Source: Lithodes maja (Eukaryota; Arthropoda; Malacostraca; Decapoda; Lithodidae). From it: DNA of 64,000 nt. Of this stretch, positions 10,901 to 20,265 are shown piece by piece. The translations under genes were made by a program, and so were the position numbers. The notes beneath the pieces are model-generated. The model was not told the DNA's origin. It was given only the letters and a program-made list of their open reading frames with translations, and did no database searches. The DNA is taken from assembly GCA_037953745.1 (NCBI GenBank), contig JBAKBP010003104.1, positions 62,001 through 126,000 on the forward strand, given 5' to 3'. Numbering within the stretch: the stretch's first letter is position 1; each line of letters opens with the position of its first letter.

Positions 10901-13879
10901 ATTTTGTTGGGGTGGGGTGAGTGTGCAGCTGGCATACGCTATCACATGTTCCTTTCCATCTCTGATTTGAGATAATACGGCACCTATGGCGTACAGAGAT
11001 ACGTCGGTATAAAGACGGAAAGGTTTCTGGTAGTCAGGGAAAACGACGATAGGGGCTTGGATTAGCTTTTGCTTCAAAGTGTTAAACGCGAGGTCTCTTT
11101 CAGGTGTCCAGGCGAACGGGGTGTCTTTGTGGGTAAGTTGGTGGAGGGGTCTGGCTATGGTGGCAAAGTGGGGGACGAAACGTCTGTAGTACGTGGCTAA
11201 ACCTAGAAACGAACGTATTCCTTTAACCGTGGTGGGTGGGGTTTGGTTTTGTATGGCTTGAAGTTTCTTTGGGTCTGGCGCAATACCATGTTCAGATATC
11301 ACGTGTCCGAGAAAATCTACCTTATTCCGGGCAATCACGCACTTTGAGGGTTTTAATTTCAACCCGGCGGCTCGGATTCTTTGCAGGACTTGTCTCAACC
11401 TGAAGAGGTGTTCTTCCCAGGTTGGAGAGTACACAATAATATCGTCCAGATAGGCTAGGCAGGTTTCCCAGGTTAGGCCATGTAATACCGTTTCCATCAA
11501 ACGGGAGAAAGTGGCGGGTCCGTTACAGAGGCCAAAAGGTAGGACGTTAAATTCATAGTGATGGCCACCACTAGTGGAAAATGCTGTTTTCTGTTGGTCC
11601 TCGGCCTTGATAGGCACTTGCCAATACCCTGCTTGCAAGTCGAGGGTAGTGAACCATTTGGATCCGTATAGGGAGTCAAGGGAATCGTCTATGCGGGGTA
11701 AGGGCGTAGCGTCTTTAATGGTTATGTCATTTAACCTCCTGTAATCGACGCAAAAACGAGTTGTCCCATCTTTCTTTTTGACTAAGACAACAGGGGAAGA
11801 CCAGGGGCTAATGGACGGGGTGGCAATCCCGGCCTCTAACATTTCCTGGACTTGGCGTTCCTCTTCCTGACGTTGTATGGGGTTCTTTCTACGGGATGGT
11901 TGTCGTATGGGGGGGCCTGTGGTGTTAATGATGTGTTGTTCTACATCCGTCTGTCCGATTTCGGTGGGTTGTTGGGCAAAGACGTCACTGAATTCCAGCA
12001 GTAGGTTGTACATGCCGTTCTTTTGGTGGTCAGATAGTGTCTCAGGAAGAGGGGGCAATTGGAGGCTGGTAGGGGTGTCGTTACAATGTATGGGGAGGTC
12101 ATCGAAAGTTTCGAGGTCTCCTATAATGAGACCTTTCGGTAATGTCAGGGGTTCCTCTGAGATATTAGCCACGAGAATGTGGTTGATACGAGCGGGAATG
12201 ATGGCGGGTTGTAAGAGGTAGCGATGGGGGTTGGGGGATGTGTTAGTGGGGGAAAATACCATGTGAGTTTGGGGTATGGGCCGCAGGTTCACCCATTTTT
12301 GATGGTGGGGGGGAATTTGGCATTTATCCTGAACTACCGCTGGGCTAATGATGGTGGGGGACTGACTGGTGAGCAGGTGCTTGGTACTTATAAGGGGGGC
12401 AAGGTCACTTTGGTGGGGGTCACGCGTGAGGGGGGAATTAACGGCGCGTGTGAGAGGATCAGTGGGGCGCGGTGTGAGGGGGTTAGAAAACGGGATTTGT
12501 TGGAGGGACTGCGGAGGGTTGGTGGGGGGAGCGTTGTCGGTGGCAGTAACTGTTTGTTTAGAGGTTATCTGGGGTTGGTGGGTTTGTCTGTCATGAGGGG
12601 GTGAGTCAAGTGTGGGGTTTTGAAGTTGATTAGGGGTGTGAATTGTGGGGGGGTGGAAGGGAGCTACTGACTGAAAACGGTCACAAGGGAAATTTTGTTG
12701 GTGGGAATTGGTGGAGGTTGAAAGTTTGGTTGGGCTCATGATGGTGGGGGACCGACTGGTGAGCAGGTGTTCGGTACGCATGAGGGGGGGGAAATCACTT
12801 TGGGGGGAGTCACGCGTGAGGGGGGGGTTACAGGCGCGTGCGGGCGGTTCAGAAGGGTGAGAGGGGAGCGAGTTAGAAAACGGGATTTGCTGGGGGGACT
12901 GCGGAGGGTTGGTGGGAAAAAAATTAGGTGTAGAACATGGGTTATTGGTGTAGGACTGGTGTATTGATTTGGGGTTGTTAACATTTCTGGGGGCATGGGG
13001 GAAACATTGGGTACATCGGTCGGCATTTTCTCTGGAAACATGTGTACATAAACATTGGATAGAATTAGGGTTACCTATCTCAGAGTCTGTCCTGAAAACA
13101 TGGGAGGATTTATTCTGGACAGAGTTACGAGAATTGAGGGGATTACCGAGGGGGAGTTGCTTGGACTTGTCTTCTTTCGTTTGTTGAGGCATTTTTTTAC
13201 TGAATTGAGTGAGGTTTTGAGAGATCTCGGGGCAAGGGGAGGTTTTAGGAGTCACCTTAGTGCTAGCTGCAACTTGGTAACCCCGAATCAGGGTTTGTTG
13301 AGGAGGAGGTTGTTTTTTCTTTTTGTGAATGGGTTTCTGTGTGATTGGTTTGTCAGAGGCTTTGGGCTGGAATTTATTTTTGAATGAGATCAGCCTTTGG
13401 CCGCAGTCAATCTGGGCCTCTAGTTTTTGAAGGAGGTCAAGTCCAAGGAAACCATCATAATGTTTACAGTTGGAGGAAAATACTGTAAATGTGTGATAAC
13501 AACAAGCATGGGGGCCAGGAATGGTTACTGATAGGGGTAAAGTGTCTCCTAGGAGATTTAAGTAAGTATCAGCAGCTGAGATGAGTTCTGTTTTGGTGTT
13601 TAACAAAGGGCCAAATCGTCGGGGATGTTTTTCATAGTAAGATTTGAACAAACATGACTTGGCAGCTCCCGTGTCAATTAGCAAGCGGACAGGAATGTCC
13701 TTGATTTTGGCCATGTAATAAATGGGGGCAGTGCGACTAGTTATGGCGTCCCCCGCCGAGCCCATCGTGGGCGGGGGATACTTTAAAAATCCTGGGGGTC
13801 GGTATTTACCTCTTCCAGGATTTCCTCGGTATCGTCTGAGGTCATGGTATGGGGGGCAATTTCTTCCTCTTGTCCCCAC
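7739..13879 (-). CDS. pol: Gypsy pol: protease, RT, RNase H, integrase, long Pro/Ser/Thr-rich tail
   Basis: Uninterrupted 2046-codon frame. The aspartic protease has LIDTGA at about residues 66-71. The reverse transcriptase has the fingers motif around CVDYRRLND, FNVLPFGLCNGPATF and YLDDIIVYS near residue 808. RNase H has YTDVS near 956, TKRECLGIIWA and ITDHQSL. Integrase has a zinc-binding N-terminus ending CKPC near 1180, then catalytic D (LDIMGPF, near 1221), D (LLSDNAPEF, near 1280) and E (GNAICERSHRT, near 1313), followed by a GPY/F-like LGPRYVGPYTV segment. From about 1420 to 1930 it is low-complexity Pro/Thr/Ser with a Ser run near 1646-1660. The last 57 or so codons run into the LTR. 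The frame overlaps gag by 97 nt in the -1 frame. All key catalytic motifs are present, so it may be functional. Confidence 0.93.
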   Translation of the reverse strand: MGTRGRNCPPYHDLRRYRGNPGRGKYRPPGFLKYPPPTMGSAGDAITSRTAPIYYMAKIKDIPVRLLIDTGAAKSCLFKSYYEKHPRRFGPLLNTKTELISAADTYLNLLGDTLPLSVTIPGPHACCYHTFTVFSSNCKHYDGFLGLDLLQKLEAQIDCGQRLISFKNKFQPKASDKPITQKPIHKKKKQPPPQQTLIRGYQVAASTKVTPKTSPCPEISQNLTQFSKKMPQQTKEDKSKQLPLGNPLNSRNSVQNKSSHVFRTDSEIGNPNSIQCLCTHVSRENADRCTQCFPHAPRNVNNPKSIHQSYTNNPCSTPNFFPTNPPQSPQQIPFSNSLPSHPSEPPARACNPPLTRDSPQSDFPPLMRTEHLLTSRSPTIMSPTKLSTSTNSHQQNFPCDRFQSVAPFHPPTIHTPNQLQNPTLDSPPHDRQTHQPQITSKQTVTATDNAPPTNPPQSLQQIPFSNPLTPRPTDPLTRAVNSPLTRDPHQSDLAPLISTKHLLTSQSPTIISPAVVQDKCQIPPHHQKWVNLRPIPQTHMVFSPTNTSPNPHRYLLQPAIIPARINHILVANISEEPLTLPKGLIIGDLETFDDLPIHCNDTPTSLQLPPLPETLSDHQKNGMYNLLLEFSDVFAQQPTEIGQTDVEQHIINTTGPPIRQPSRRKNPIQRQEEERQVQEMLEAGIATPSISPWSSPVVLVKKKDGTTRFCVDYRRLNDITIKDATPLPRIDDSLDSLYGSKWFTTLDLQAGYWQVPIKAEDQQKTAFSTSGGHHYEFNVLPFGLCNGPATFSRLMETVLHGLTWETCLAYLDDIIVYSPTWEEHLFRLRQVLQRIRAAGLKLKPSKCVIARNKVDFLGHVISEHGIAPDPKKLQAIQNQTPPTTVKGIRSFLGLATYYRRFVPHFATIARPLHQLTHKDTPFAWTPERDLAFNTLKQKLIQAPIVVFPDYQKPFRLYTDVSLYAIGAVLSQIRDGKEHVIAYASCTLTPPQQNYAATKRECLGIIWALSHFRSFVLGAKLEIITDHQSLQWLRRCETNSAILVRWRETLEDYDFTIQYRPGKLHTNADALSRLPVPKDPPTNLAALQNTQLVSTPTSQQNAPPAPSLIQSWEARIRPPWIPLNVFRRLTRWGDQLATDTGHIILDPTIAHDYMIAIHEGNGIHLGQKKMLKIFTDQYWTPNPSKIAQRVTESCKPCLLGKDRSRTPGPAGTISANKPFQVLSLDIMGPFPSYAGNRYIVTFVDVYSKFLIACPVKDHTATTVATLLATEVFPIFGLPLALLSDNAPEFSGHVWQQFTQQCGIKIKHSSPYWPQGNAICERSHRTINNQLRTRMIALNTLDWPSQLKMIQWGMNTCPREDGISPHERVYGVPPLLLPFHHHAHLPSTTSTIDPLQHLQNTLHTAQICQDTKTDNIDDKNPFAIHDTVMIANLPITNKLGPRYVGPYTVIQVPNAFQVTIDYHGVTRTLRTRFVRAFKPLKPQDITPPHTSDPKLNTPTHPLTQATNIPMQTPKDLSPPTPNRQIFSHHTPPTNLHKPQAPNITPSSTMTPSFTSDIQVPPQLIQVQKPPPTTPTTTETLPSSPDIPPPGTTVRKPPHPPQTKYTPNRTTQSTSVTSRYNLRPRQTSFKTSRKHTLLTKFRRAARPLPSSSSSSSSSSSSSSSLSNSPPQRERRRIITSKSPTSSNDTRPYPQPSNLNLHSLPTRLAPPASAPFPSTIPTTPPTHRPTSSSHRTPNQPPPKKTPPKITPEKTPACQLPIKRASPHYKTSSSDSSPTTKTYLPTRTARGRIINRPIRFKDSDTKITPRSDTKDPSHTTHTPPPSHTPPSPPLPKPIVRIASLYIPNLQHRPRKPNKNQTHIPPSSPALLSRANPLSVNNPFTTLNRLPVNPTHLTPTPTGESYKPFIRKVKVKTPTGHLARVPHPHQARAAARHNTEDTFLQVYIDLQKKPDRRSRVWWNFLNTLEMTHHHYASFNFTLEARGRAYNEGEGSKMPQNKKPTTEATSEHHTETPGRKVHRTKGPADRASHFRQAQARRAKQLMATPCYLF
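7914..7926 (-). promoter_or_regulatory. Polypurine tract
   Basis: Read on the minus strand this is AAGGAGAGGGAAG immediately before the LTR start TAAAATGCCC. A purine tract abutting the 3' LTR is the expected primer for plus-strand DNA synthesis, and it fixes the LTR edge at 7913. Confidence 0.8.
8895..8943 (-). repeat. Trinucleotide run encoding a serine tract in pol
   Basis: (GGA)n on the plus strand encodes about 15 serines on the minus strand in the pol C-terminal extension. In the other orientation it gives a spurious poly-Glu ORF. Confidence 0.85.
13783..13789 (-). promoter_or_regulatory. Candidate -1 frameshift site at the gag stop
   Basis: Minus-strand T TTT TAA places a slip-prone TTT codon directly before the gag TAA. 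A -1 slip would read TTT TTA AAG into pol. It is not a canonical XXXYYYZ heptamer, and I did not establish a downstream structure. Confidence 0.35.
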
Positions 13880-14715
13880 TCCTCTTCATTTACAGAAATG
13901 CGAGGGGTAGAGGGGCGAGGTTTGGCAGAGTCACGAATTTGGTGGAGGGCACACTGAGCATTACAGGCAGGGAAATCGTAGGGGTTGATAATAACTAAGG
14001 TAGGGTTTTTACTTTGGTAGGTGTTGTAGTTGCGGTTCCGGTTGAAGATTCTGCGTGGCTGGGACGGTTGGAACCGGGGTCTACTGGGTTGGGGCTTGCC
14101 GGAAGGGTAGGTGGGTCTGTTGTTGAAAGATGAGGCTGGGGAGGCATTGTTGGGGTTTTGGTGGTTGGTTTGCTGCGGGCGCGTGGGAAACCTCTTGATT
14201 GCAGCGATTTGGGTGGGTGCTTCTGTGCACACGGCCAAAATACGTCGGATCGTGATGAGGTCTTTTCTGTATCCGACGAAATCGTGCACCCGGAAATGGT
14301 CTGTTACTGCTGAGGGCAATATTGACACAAGGTTGACCAGAATTTGCTGTTCTTGTTGGATTTTGGTCAACGTGGGGAAAGAATGTTTTATGTTTTGGGC
14401 AAGCTTACTCACTGTGGTATCTAGATCGCCTTCGAATTTCGTGTCTAAGATACGGGTGTGGGCCACGAAAGCGCCCAACGAAGGTCTAATGGCTTCAATC
14501 ACTATTGTGCGAAATTCGTTCCAGGTGAGGTCAGGGTGCACTTGATAGGCCACCAGGGGAACGGCTTTTCCCAGGTGTGGTACTGTTACGGCTATTTTTT
14601 GTGCGTCCGTGGTATAACTAACGTCAAGTAAGGGTTTCACTACGTCCATGAATACTTCGATCCCATAATTTGTTTGATCATAATTTGGGATGGAAGTGTG
14701 GGTAGGTTGCGCCAT
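13783..14715 (-). CDS. gag: Gypsy gag
   Basis: About 310 codons from ATG at 14715 (protein starts MAQPTHTS). I chose this start because it lies 82 bp inside the internal region. The same frame stays open 101 codons upstream into the LTR, but that would need an unusual leader. The N-terminal two thirds are a helical capsid-like region; the part from about residue 195 is rich in Asn, Gln, Pro and Arg, typical of a nucleocapsid. No CX2CX4HX4C zinc knuckle is visible, only a CNAQC cluster near residue 265, so RNA binding probably relies on the basic region. The acidic C-terminus ends in a stop at 13783-13785, overlapping pol by 97 nt; pol is in the -1 frame. Confidence 0.8.
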   Translation of the reverse strand: MAQPTHTSIPNYDQTNYGIEVFMDVVKPLLDVSYTTDAQKIAVTVPHLGKAVPLVAYQVHPDLTWNEFRTIVIEAIRPSLGAFVAHTRILDTKFEGDLDTTVSKLAQNIKHSFPTLTKIQQEQQILVNLVSILPSAVTDHFRVHDFVGYRKDLITIRRILAVCTEAPTQIAAIKRFPTRPQQTNHQNPNNASPASSFNNRPTYPSGKPQPSRPRFQPSQPRRIFNRNRNYNTYQSKNPTLVIINPYDFPACNAQCALHQIRDSAKPRPSTPRISVNEEEWGQEEEIAPHTMTSDDTEEILEEVNTDPQDF

Positions 14716-14782
14716 GATGTTCTCGTGTTCTAGCTGTTCCAAACTTGTAATGTAATGCAACCTTATATCCGAATCAAGAACC

Positions 14783-14795
14783 ACCGCTGCCGCCA
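14783..14795 (-). promoter_or_regulatory. Primer binding site, tRNA-Leu-like
   Basis: One base after the 5' LTR the minus strand reads TGGCGGCAGCGGTGG. After TGG (complement of CCA) this matches the complement of the 3' acceptor end of a eukaryotic tRNA-Leu(AAG)-type tRNA with one mismatch. The tRNA identity is from memory of such tRNAs and is tentative. Confidence 0.55.
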
Positions 14796-14796
14796 A

Positions 14797-17700
14797 TGTT
14801 ATGCCCTGTTTTTCTACAGGTTTAACTTGGGTAATGTGAGTTCTGAATGACTGGGTATAGAAGGCTGCATGCACAATACAAGGTATGAGGAATAGAGAAC
14901 ACAAAATAAACACACGGTAACACGACACAAGTTTACGTTTATTTAAGTAAAGAAATAAAGAGCATAGAAAGATAGTTATATTCGCACAAAACAAATGATA
15001 GAAGGGAACTGCTAGCATTAGCGGATCTGGATGGAGCCTAGTCTCCCACTTCCAACGTTCAGGTATAATCTTCTGATCACTGGTTTAATTAGCAAGTTTA
15101 TATTTTTACTGGAAGACCTCAATATATTCGTATAATTCAATGTCACTGATTTGACCTCTTGCTGGCTGGTCGCGTGCCCAAGTAGCAGCTCACAGTTAGG
15201 ATTAGACACGCGTATTGTAGAACACGGCAATCTCTAGTAACCTCATGGGGGTACTGAACTAAGTTTGATATTCTTGAAGCAGAAATACGTAGAACACAAA
15301 TCAGTGGGCGACGTTAGATATTACTAGAGTTTGAATATCTGAATAAGGTAATTACGAGAGTCAAAGTCGCCTGTTAATTAAAGAGCACTGATCGCTTAGT
15401 ACGTCCCAAATGGAATGGTTAAATATGAATTGCGCTGGACAAGGTCTTAGCCACTTTATAGAAAGTTAATAAGTGAGTATCAAGCTAGTACTATAACACT
15501 TAGTACTAGCAACATGAATCTTGAATAGTATGGGTAGATCTGGTCCTGGTTATCTTGCTTCCGGTGATGTTGGGGGCTAACGACTGGTTCCTCGGCCGTC
15601 CAGATGGTCCAAAATGTAGGAAGTTCTCAAGTCGGATCTCTTGATGATCGTTGCTGGCTACACACTTATATACCCACGAATTTGTGTGAAGGTTATAAGG
15701 TGCACGTTAGGACTTGTACATGGACAGATGCTTCTATCAGTCTTCTCTGCCACGGAGTCTGCCGGATCTGGAATCTCTCAACTCCGGAACAACACAAGGC
15801 AGAGCTAGAGGTAAACTGCAGGGTAGTGACCACTGGTTGGTGTCTAGCTTTCAACTGATTTGACTGGGGGCGGGAGTTAGATTTATAGGCTCGGTTCTGG
15901 ACCCTGTAGACAGTAGGGATCTCGAGTCTTATGAACTTAATTGAGCTCTCAATAGAAATGGAGACTAGGTAAGATGGTATTTACTGTTGTGGCACAGGGC
16001 TATAGGAAAGCCTTTATATTTCATATAACTGAGCCTTAGTAAGAGGTACTATTTTGGCTATACTGGACGTAATTAGGGGAGAGAGACTGGATCTACTTTG
16101 CGAGGAGGATGGGGACAGCTGTGATAGGCACGTCTCTCTAGATTGTTCAATCTTCATTCTATGGTATATCTGAGGTGTTAATTTAGTGATCAGAGCATGC
16201 AAGAAAGGTAAATGGTTTATTGTGAGTTAATAGAGGTTAGTAAAGGTGTTAGTCATTCATGGTTAGTTCATTGATAGGAAGAATTCCTGTGCTACCTGGC
16301 AATGACTCGAAAGTCAAAACAGGGGCCAGGTATACCTCCGCGGGGGTGGGGGTCTCCCTCCTCGGGTGGGCCAAAAGGGGGAGCTGGGCGCACTCTCTCT
16401 GTGATCGTCGTCCGGCGGCTGTGGCTAGGGGCTTGCCATATCACCAGTGTTTATAATAACCCTCTGTGTATGAGACAGATGTGGGTGTCTTTAATACCAA
16501 AACCGAAGGTGCCTTAGCTAGCTGGTTTTACTCGGCTGGTTGTTAATTGTAGAGTTTGCTGGATGTGGTGGAGACTGGGTTGCTAACTCTGCCACATTTA
16601 TCTGGAAGTATGGCAATAGAAGTTAGTAACTGGCGGGGCGGCTAGCCTCGCACCGACGACCATTGGGTGCAGGGTTGTGAATGTGTTGTAAGAGAATAGA
16701 TGGCATGCAAGGGGCTAGTAAAGTTCTAATGTTGTTCTGGCCTACTAAGTGAAGGTAGGCTGGATAGGAGTATATATATAAAAGGTTGGAGAGCGTTAGC
16801 AACGGACAATTCAAGGATCTTCAAGAGGTATGAGAGAGAGGCTAGGTCGGACAAGAGTCGAGAAGCGCGGGAATTCTTACTGAGAGGGGGGGAGAGTTCA
16901 AGGGCTACAGGGAAATTTTGCCCCTAAGGTCCCTGGGCGTGGGGGTGGCATTAGGCTACACTTGATATGGAAAGTTTGAAAAGGCAGTAGAATACGTTAG
17001 CCAAAATATGCTACCGGGGAATGCAACTATGGGGTGGTATATGAGTCTGGAAAAGATAGAGTTATGTGATTAGTCCGAGGGTTATGGATACTATTAGTTG
17101 GTCCTGGGAACTGCGTTTTCTATTAAATATAAATATAAATACCAACAAAAGCGGCAGTTCGTAGGGGTACTTAGTTATTGTTTCGGGGTACTTATGACAG
17201 ATACTGGTAACCAGGTTATCTTATACAATCTCTGGTTGGGGTAAGAGGTGTAAGACACGAAGTAAATTGGCGTAGTGTGGGCTGTGGATACGAAGGAGGC
17301 AAGGGGAAGACGTATGACAATTGTGGAAAGTAAATGGAAAAAGGTGAACACAATGGCGGATAAAAATACTTAACCTAAGGATTGCATACATAGATTTATG
17401 GGGCGATGGGTCTTCATAAAGCTTAGTCTGGCAAGACAAGATGTTAGGGAATGTTAATATTAATACTTAGTTACTAGAGGAACAATGCAAGGGGCGACTG
17501 AGCACGGGTTACATATATCTATACTCGTCCTGGAAAATGATATAAGAGGTCTAGGGACAATCGTGGGTGTTTTAACTTCTAAAATATATAACATCTACTT
17601 CTCGGATGCAAGAACATACATAGATATAATTATGGCTGTCTGATGTGTTGGCATTGGCTCAACGTCGGGACAGGGCATGGTTGTTTTTAATATGAATGTA

Positions 17701-18267
17701 TATTCCTGTTCATCATCTTTGTAGCAAGGACAGTGCCGCTATGTCGTATCAATGCTGGTGGCAGTTAATATTATAGACTTAGTTACTAGAGGAACAATGC
17801 AAGGGGCGACTGAGCACGGGTTACATATATCTATACTCGTCATGGAAAATGATAGAAGAGGTCTAGGGACAATCGTGGGTGTTTTAACTTCTAAAATATA
17901 TATAAAATCTACTTCTCGGATGTAAGAACATACATAAATATTATGGCTGTCTGATGTGTTGGCATTGGCTCAACGTCGGGACAGGGCATGGTTGTTTTTA
18001 ATATGAATGTATATTCCTGTTCATCATCTTTGTAGTTAGGAGTGTAGGACACGAGGGGGTTAGTGTACGTGAGGTGTGGAAAAATGGTCAGTTTAGAAAA
18101 GGTAACAAGGTGTGGCCATGAGCTGCTTAGCCCTGCGGGCTTGGGCCTGTCTGAAATGGCTGGCTCGGTCAGCTGGTCCTTTCGTTCTGTGGACCTTTCT
18201 TCCGGGTGTTTCTGTGTGGTGTTCGCTCGTGGCTTCTGTGGTGGGCTTCTTGTTCTGGGGCATTTTA
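14797..18267 (-). repeat. 5' LTR of the complete Gypsy element
   Basis: 3471 bp, same ends as the left LTR. Its outermost bases on the minus strand (TAA) supply the stop codon of the truncated ORF immediately to the right. Confidence 0.93.
17465..18034. repeat. Tandem repeat in right LTR, two units of 312 bp
   Basis: Units start at 17465 and 17777, matching the array in the left LTR. Confidence 0.9.
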
Positions 18268-18699
18268 GGGAGAGTGTACATTTTCCTTGTGACGAAGATT
18301 GGGCAAGGGAGCGTTAGGCCTACATTCTTTACGGAAATCAGTCAAAATAATTTTGGGGTACATAAGGCCATTAGGCCTAACTTTTTCAGGCGATAAGATT
18401 TCGTTCTTATCAATTTTTTCCCCAAGTTCCTTTAGACCAACGAATGCACATTTTTGGCCCAAACCTTTCCTACCCCCCACTCTAGCCCCTGCTTTAATAC
18501 CCATTTTACCCAACAATCGTCCAATGTGAACTCGAGAGGAGTGGGTAAAGTCATGTTTATGACAAAATATTTTATACTTATGGTAAAATATACGGGTAAG
18601 AATTAAATCAGATTTTGCATTTGTGATTATATAATTACTAATTAAAAATGCCTTTAAGCTTTCCCTACCATTTATGCCCTTCTGGGTTGGATGCGTCAT
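18265..18699 (-). pseudogene. Truncated ORF of unknown origin, possible RFX-like winged helix
   Basis: 144 codons from ATG at 18699, ending where the Gypsy LTR begins; the stop TAA is the first three LTR bases, so the frame is cut by the insertion or by a rearrangement at that edge. Residues about 17-95 carry a spaced pattern (FLISNY, then FYHKYKIFC, then GRLLGKMGIKAG, then a GRKGLGQK turn and FVGL) that resembles the order of conserved positions in RFX-type winged-helix DNA-binding domains. This is my pattern match, not a search result. Composition is unlike its low-complexity surroundings. It could be a host exon, a domesticated gene or part of an unrecognised mobile element. The missing C-terminal part is not visible on the left flank of the Gypsy element. 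Confidence 0.4.
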
Positions 18700-18875
18700 A
18701 GTTTATCTCCTTATCACCTAATTTATCCTAGGATTCCTCAAACGTTTGGTCGAAATATAATAGGCTAGGCCTAGGCTATAGTCTATATAGGCTAACTAGG
18801 CTAGCCTATCGATAATATATATTATTATGTTGGGACACCACCAATTAATCACTACACTATCCAATAACAAACGAG

Positions 18876-19911
18876 GTAATTGTTTAGTTTATGTCCTCCT
18901 CTCCCCCCTTCCCCCCACCCCCTCCCACCAACCCCCTGTTGTTTTTATGCAGTTTAAGAAAGGGAAATGCTTAAAAACCCCTTTTTGTAATTTTTGAGAC
19001 CCTATGAATTTACATGTTTTCGTAATCTAGACTGAAAATAAAAAATGGAGTATTAAAGAAAATGGATTTTTGAGCACAGACTAAACCAAAAATACACTAA
19101 TTACATAGATGGTCCTTAACCTAACCTAATCTAACCTAACAACCTAACCTAACCTAAAAATTGTATTGAAAAATGATAAAAAACACATATTTCTTACCTC
19201 AGCAGGATTATACAACTTGGCTACCGCTGGTCTAAAATAAGACCATGGCTCACACAAAGGTTGTAGAGGTCGTCGGCTGCATCTTTGTATCGATGATAGA
19301 AATTATGGATTCCACCATCGCACTTTTCACAAGACAAGTTAGACATGTTAATCGCTGGCTGGAAAGTGGAAACTAGAACACTGAGAATGACCCCTTGACC
19401 CCACGCGGGTCCTCTAGGGTCACCGAAAGTTCGAGAACAATAAATTCAAATTGAATTAACAATTACGCATATTTTAGATAAAATATAATATCTGCAACCT
19501 CAAATATCACAAATAATACTTATTGGTATTAATAAAAACCTATAAATATTGTTAAAGTAGCCTAAATAACTAGATAATTGGTTTGTAATTTCACACTTAC
19601 CACCGGCCGGCCCTCTAGTGGCCTAAAATCCAACGACCGCTACCACCCATACGCCACCTGTCGGTCAATTAAGGAAATAGGCATACAACGGAGCATTTAG
19701 AGTAGCCAACAGGTCGCTCCAAACCCAAAATGTAAACAACACATCCGTGGACTTACTCTAATACCGCGCACTACTCAAGTTTTGTATTTGGTTTAATATA
19801 CACTTCCCAGGTCATTTGAACAGTTCTATTGCTACTATATAATTATCATATAATACACCATAGAATACGTTTTTAATAACTAGAAAAAGAGGACATAAAC
19901 TAAACAATTAC
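18876..19911. repeat. Terminal inverted repeats bounding a 1.04-kb segment
   Basis: GTAATTGTTTAGTTTATGTC at 18876 continues to 18898, and its exact reverse complement lies at 19889-19911 (23 bp). This may be a non-autonomous DNA transposon; no clear target duplication is visible and no coding sequence lies inside. Confidence 0.5.
19113..19156. repeat. Interstitial (CCTAA)n telomere-like tract
   Basis: About seven CCTAA units, two slightly interrupted. CCTAA/TTAGG is the canonical arthropod telomere repeat. Confidence 0.75.
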
Positions 19912-20265
19912 GTAATATACTATATTAGTATTTTTGGTAAGAACATTTTAATTCTTATAATTAAGTTAGCGTTTCAATATACGCGTTTTCTCTTAAACAT
20001 GTGAGACAGAAAATGGTAATTGTATGGATAACTTTAATAAACTTTTACTAAGCTCGCAGTCCTTATCACAACGTACACCTGCATAATTATAAACTCACAT
20101 TTACACTCTCATTCAAACTCCCAAATACACACTTAGTTAGCAACAACGTTCCCCATAATGTTGTGGCTTGTACTGAAAGCTGCCCGGATGAAGTTTTGAC
20201 CAACAGTTTCTCAAACTTTTGCGAGCCCAGCCAAATTTGATAACATCTTTGGCCATCTCTGGCCA

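Larger units (their letters stand above)
4443..18267 (-). mobile_element. Complete Gypsy LTR retrotransposon, 13.8 kb, very young
   Basis: Two 3471-bp LTRs (4443-7913 and 14797-18267) flank a 6883-bp internal region whose genes read on the minus strand in the order gag, protease, reverse transcriptase, RNase H, integrase, which is Gypsy (Ty3) order. A tRNA-like primer site abuts the right (5') LTR and a purine tract, read on the minus strand, abuts the left (3') LTR. At the same offset I found only one LTR difference (A at 5769, G at 16123), so the insertion is recent. No target-site duplication is visible: left flank ATCGA, right flank GGGAG. The length is large for Gypsy because of the LTRs and a long pol C-terminal extension. 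Confidence 0.93.
18700..20265. other. AT-rich non-coding stretch
   Basis: No gene seen. It begins with runs of TAGGCCTA-type words near 18760-18810 and a C-rich stretch at 18899-18933. It contains the inverted repeat and telomere-like tract listed separately. Confidence 0.6.

Noticed and set aside
14716..15018. Extension of gag by 101 codons into the LTR, hydrophobic and signal-peptide-like
   Set aside because: The same hydrophobic frame in the left LTR copy ends at once outside gag, and the extension would have to be transcribed from within the LTR. The ATG at 14715 fits the internal region better.
4443..18267. Endogenous retrovirus with env
   Set aside because: No third ORF, signal peptide or transmembrane segment after integrase; only a low-complexity pol extension.
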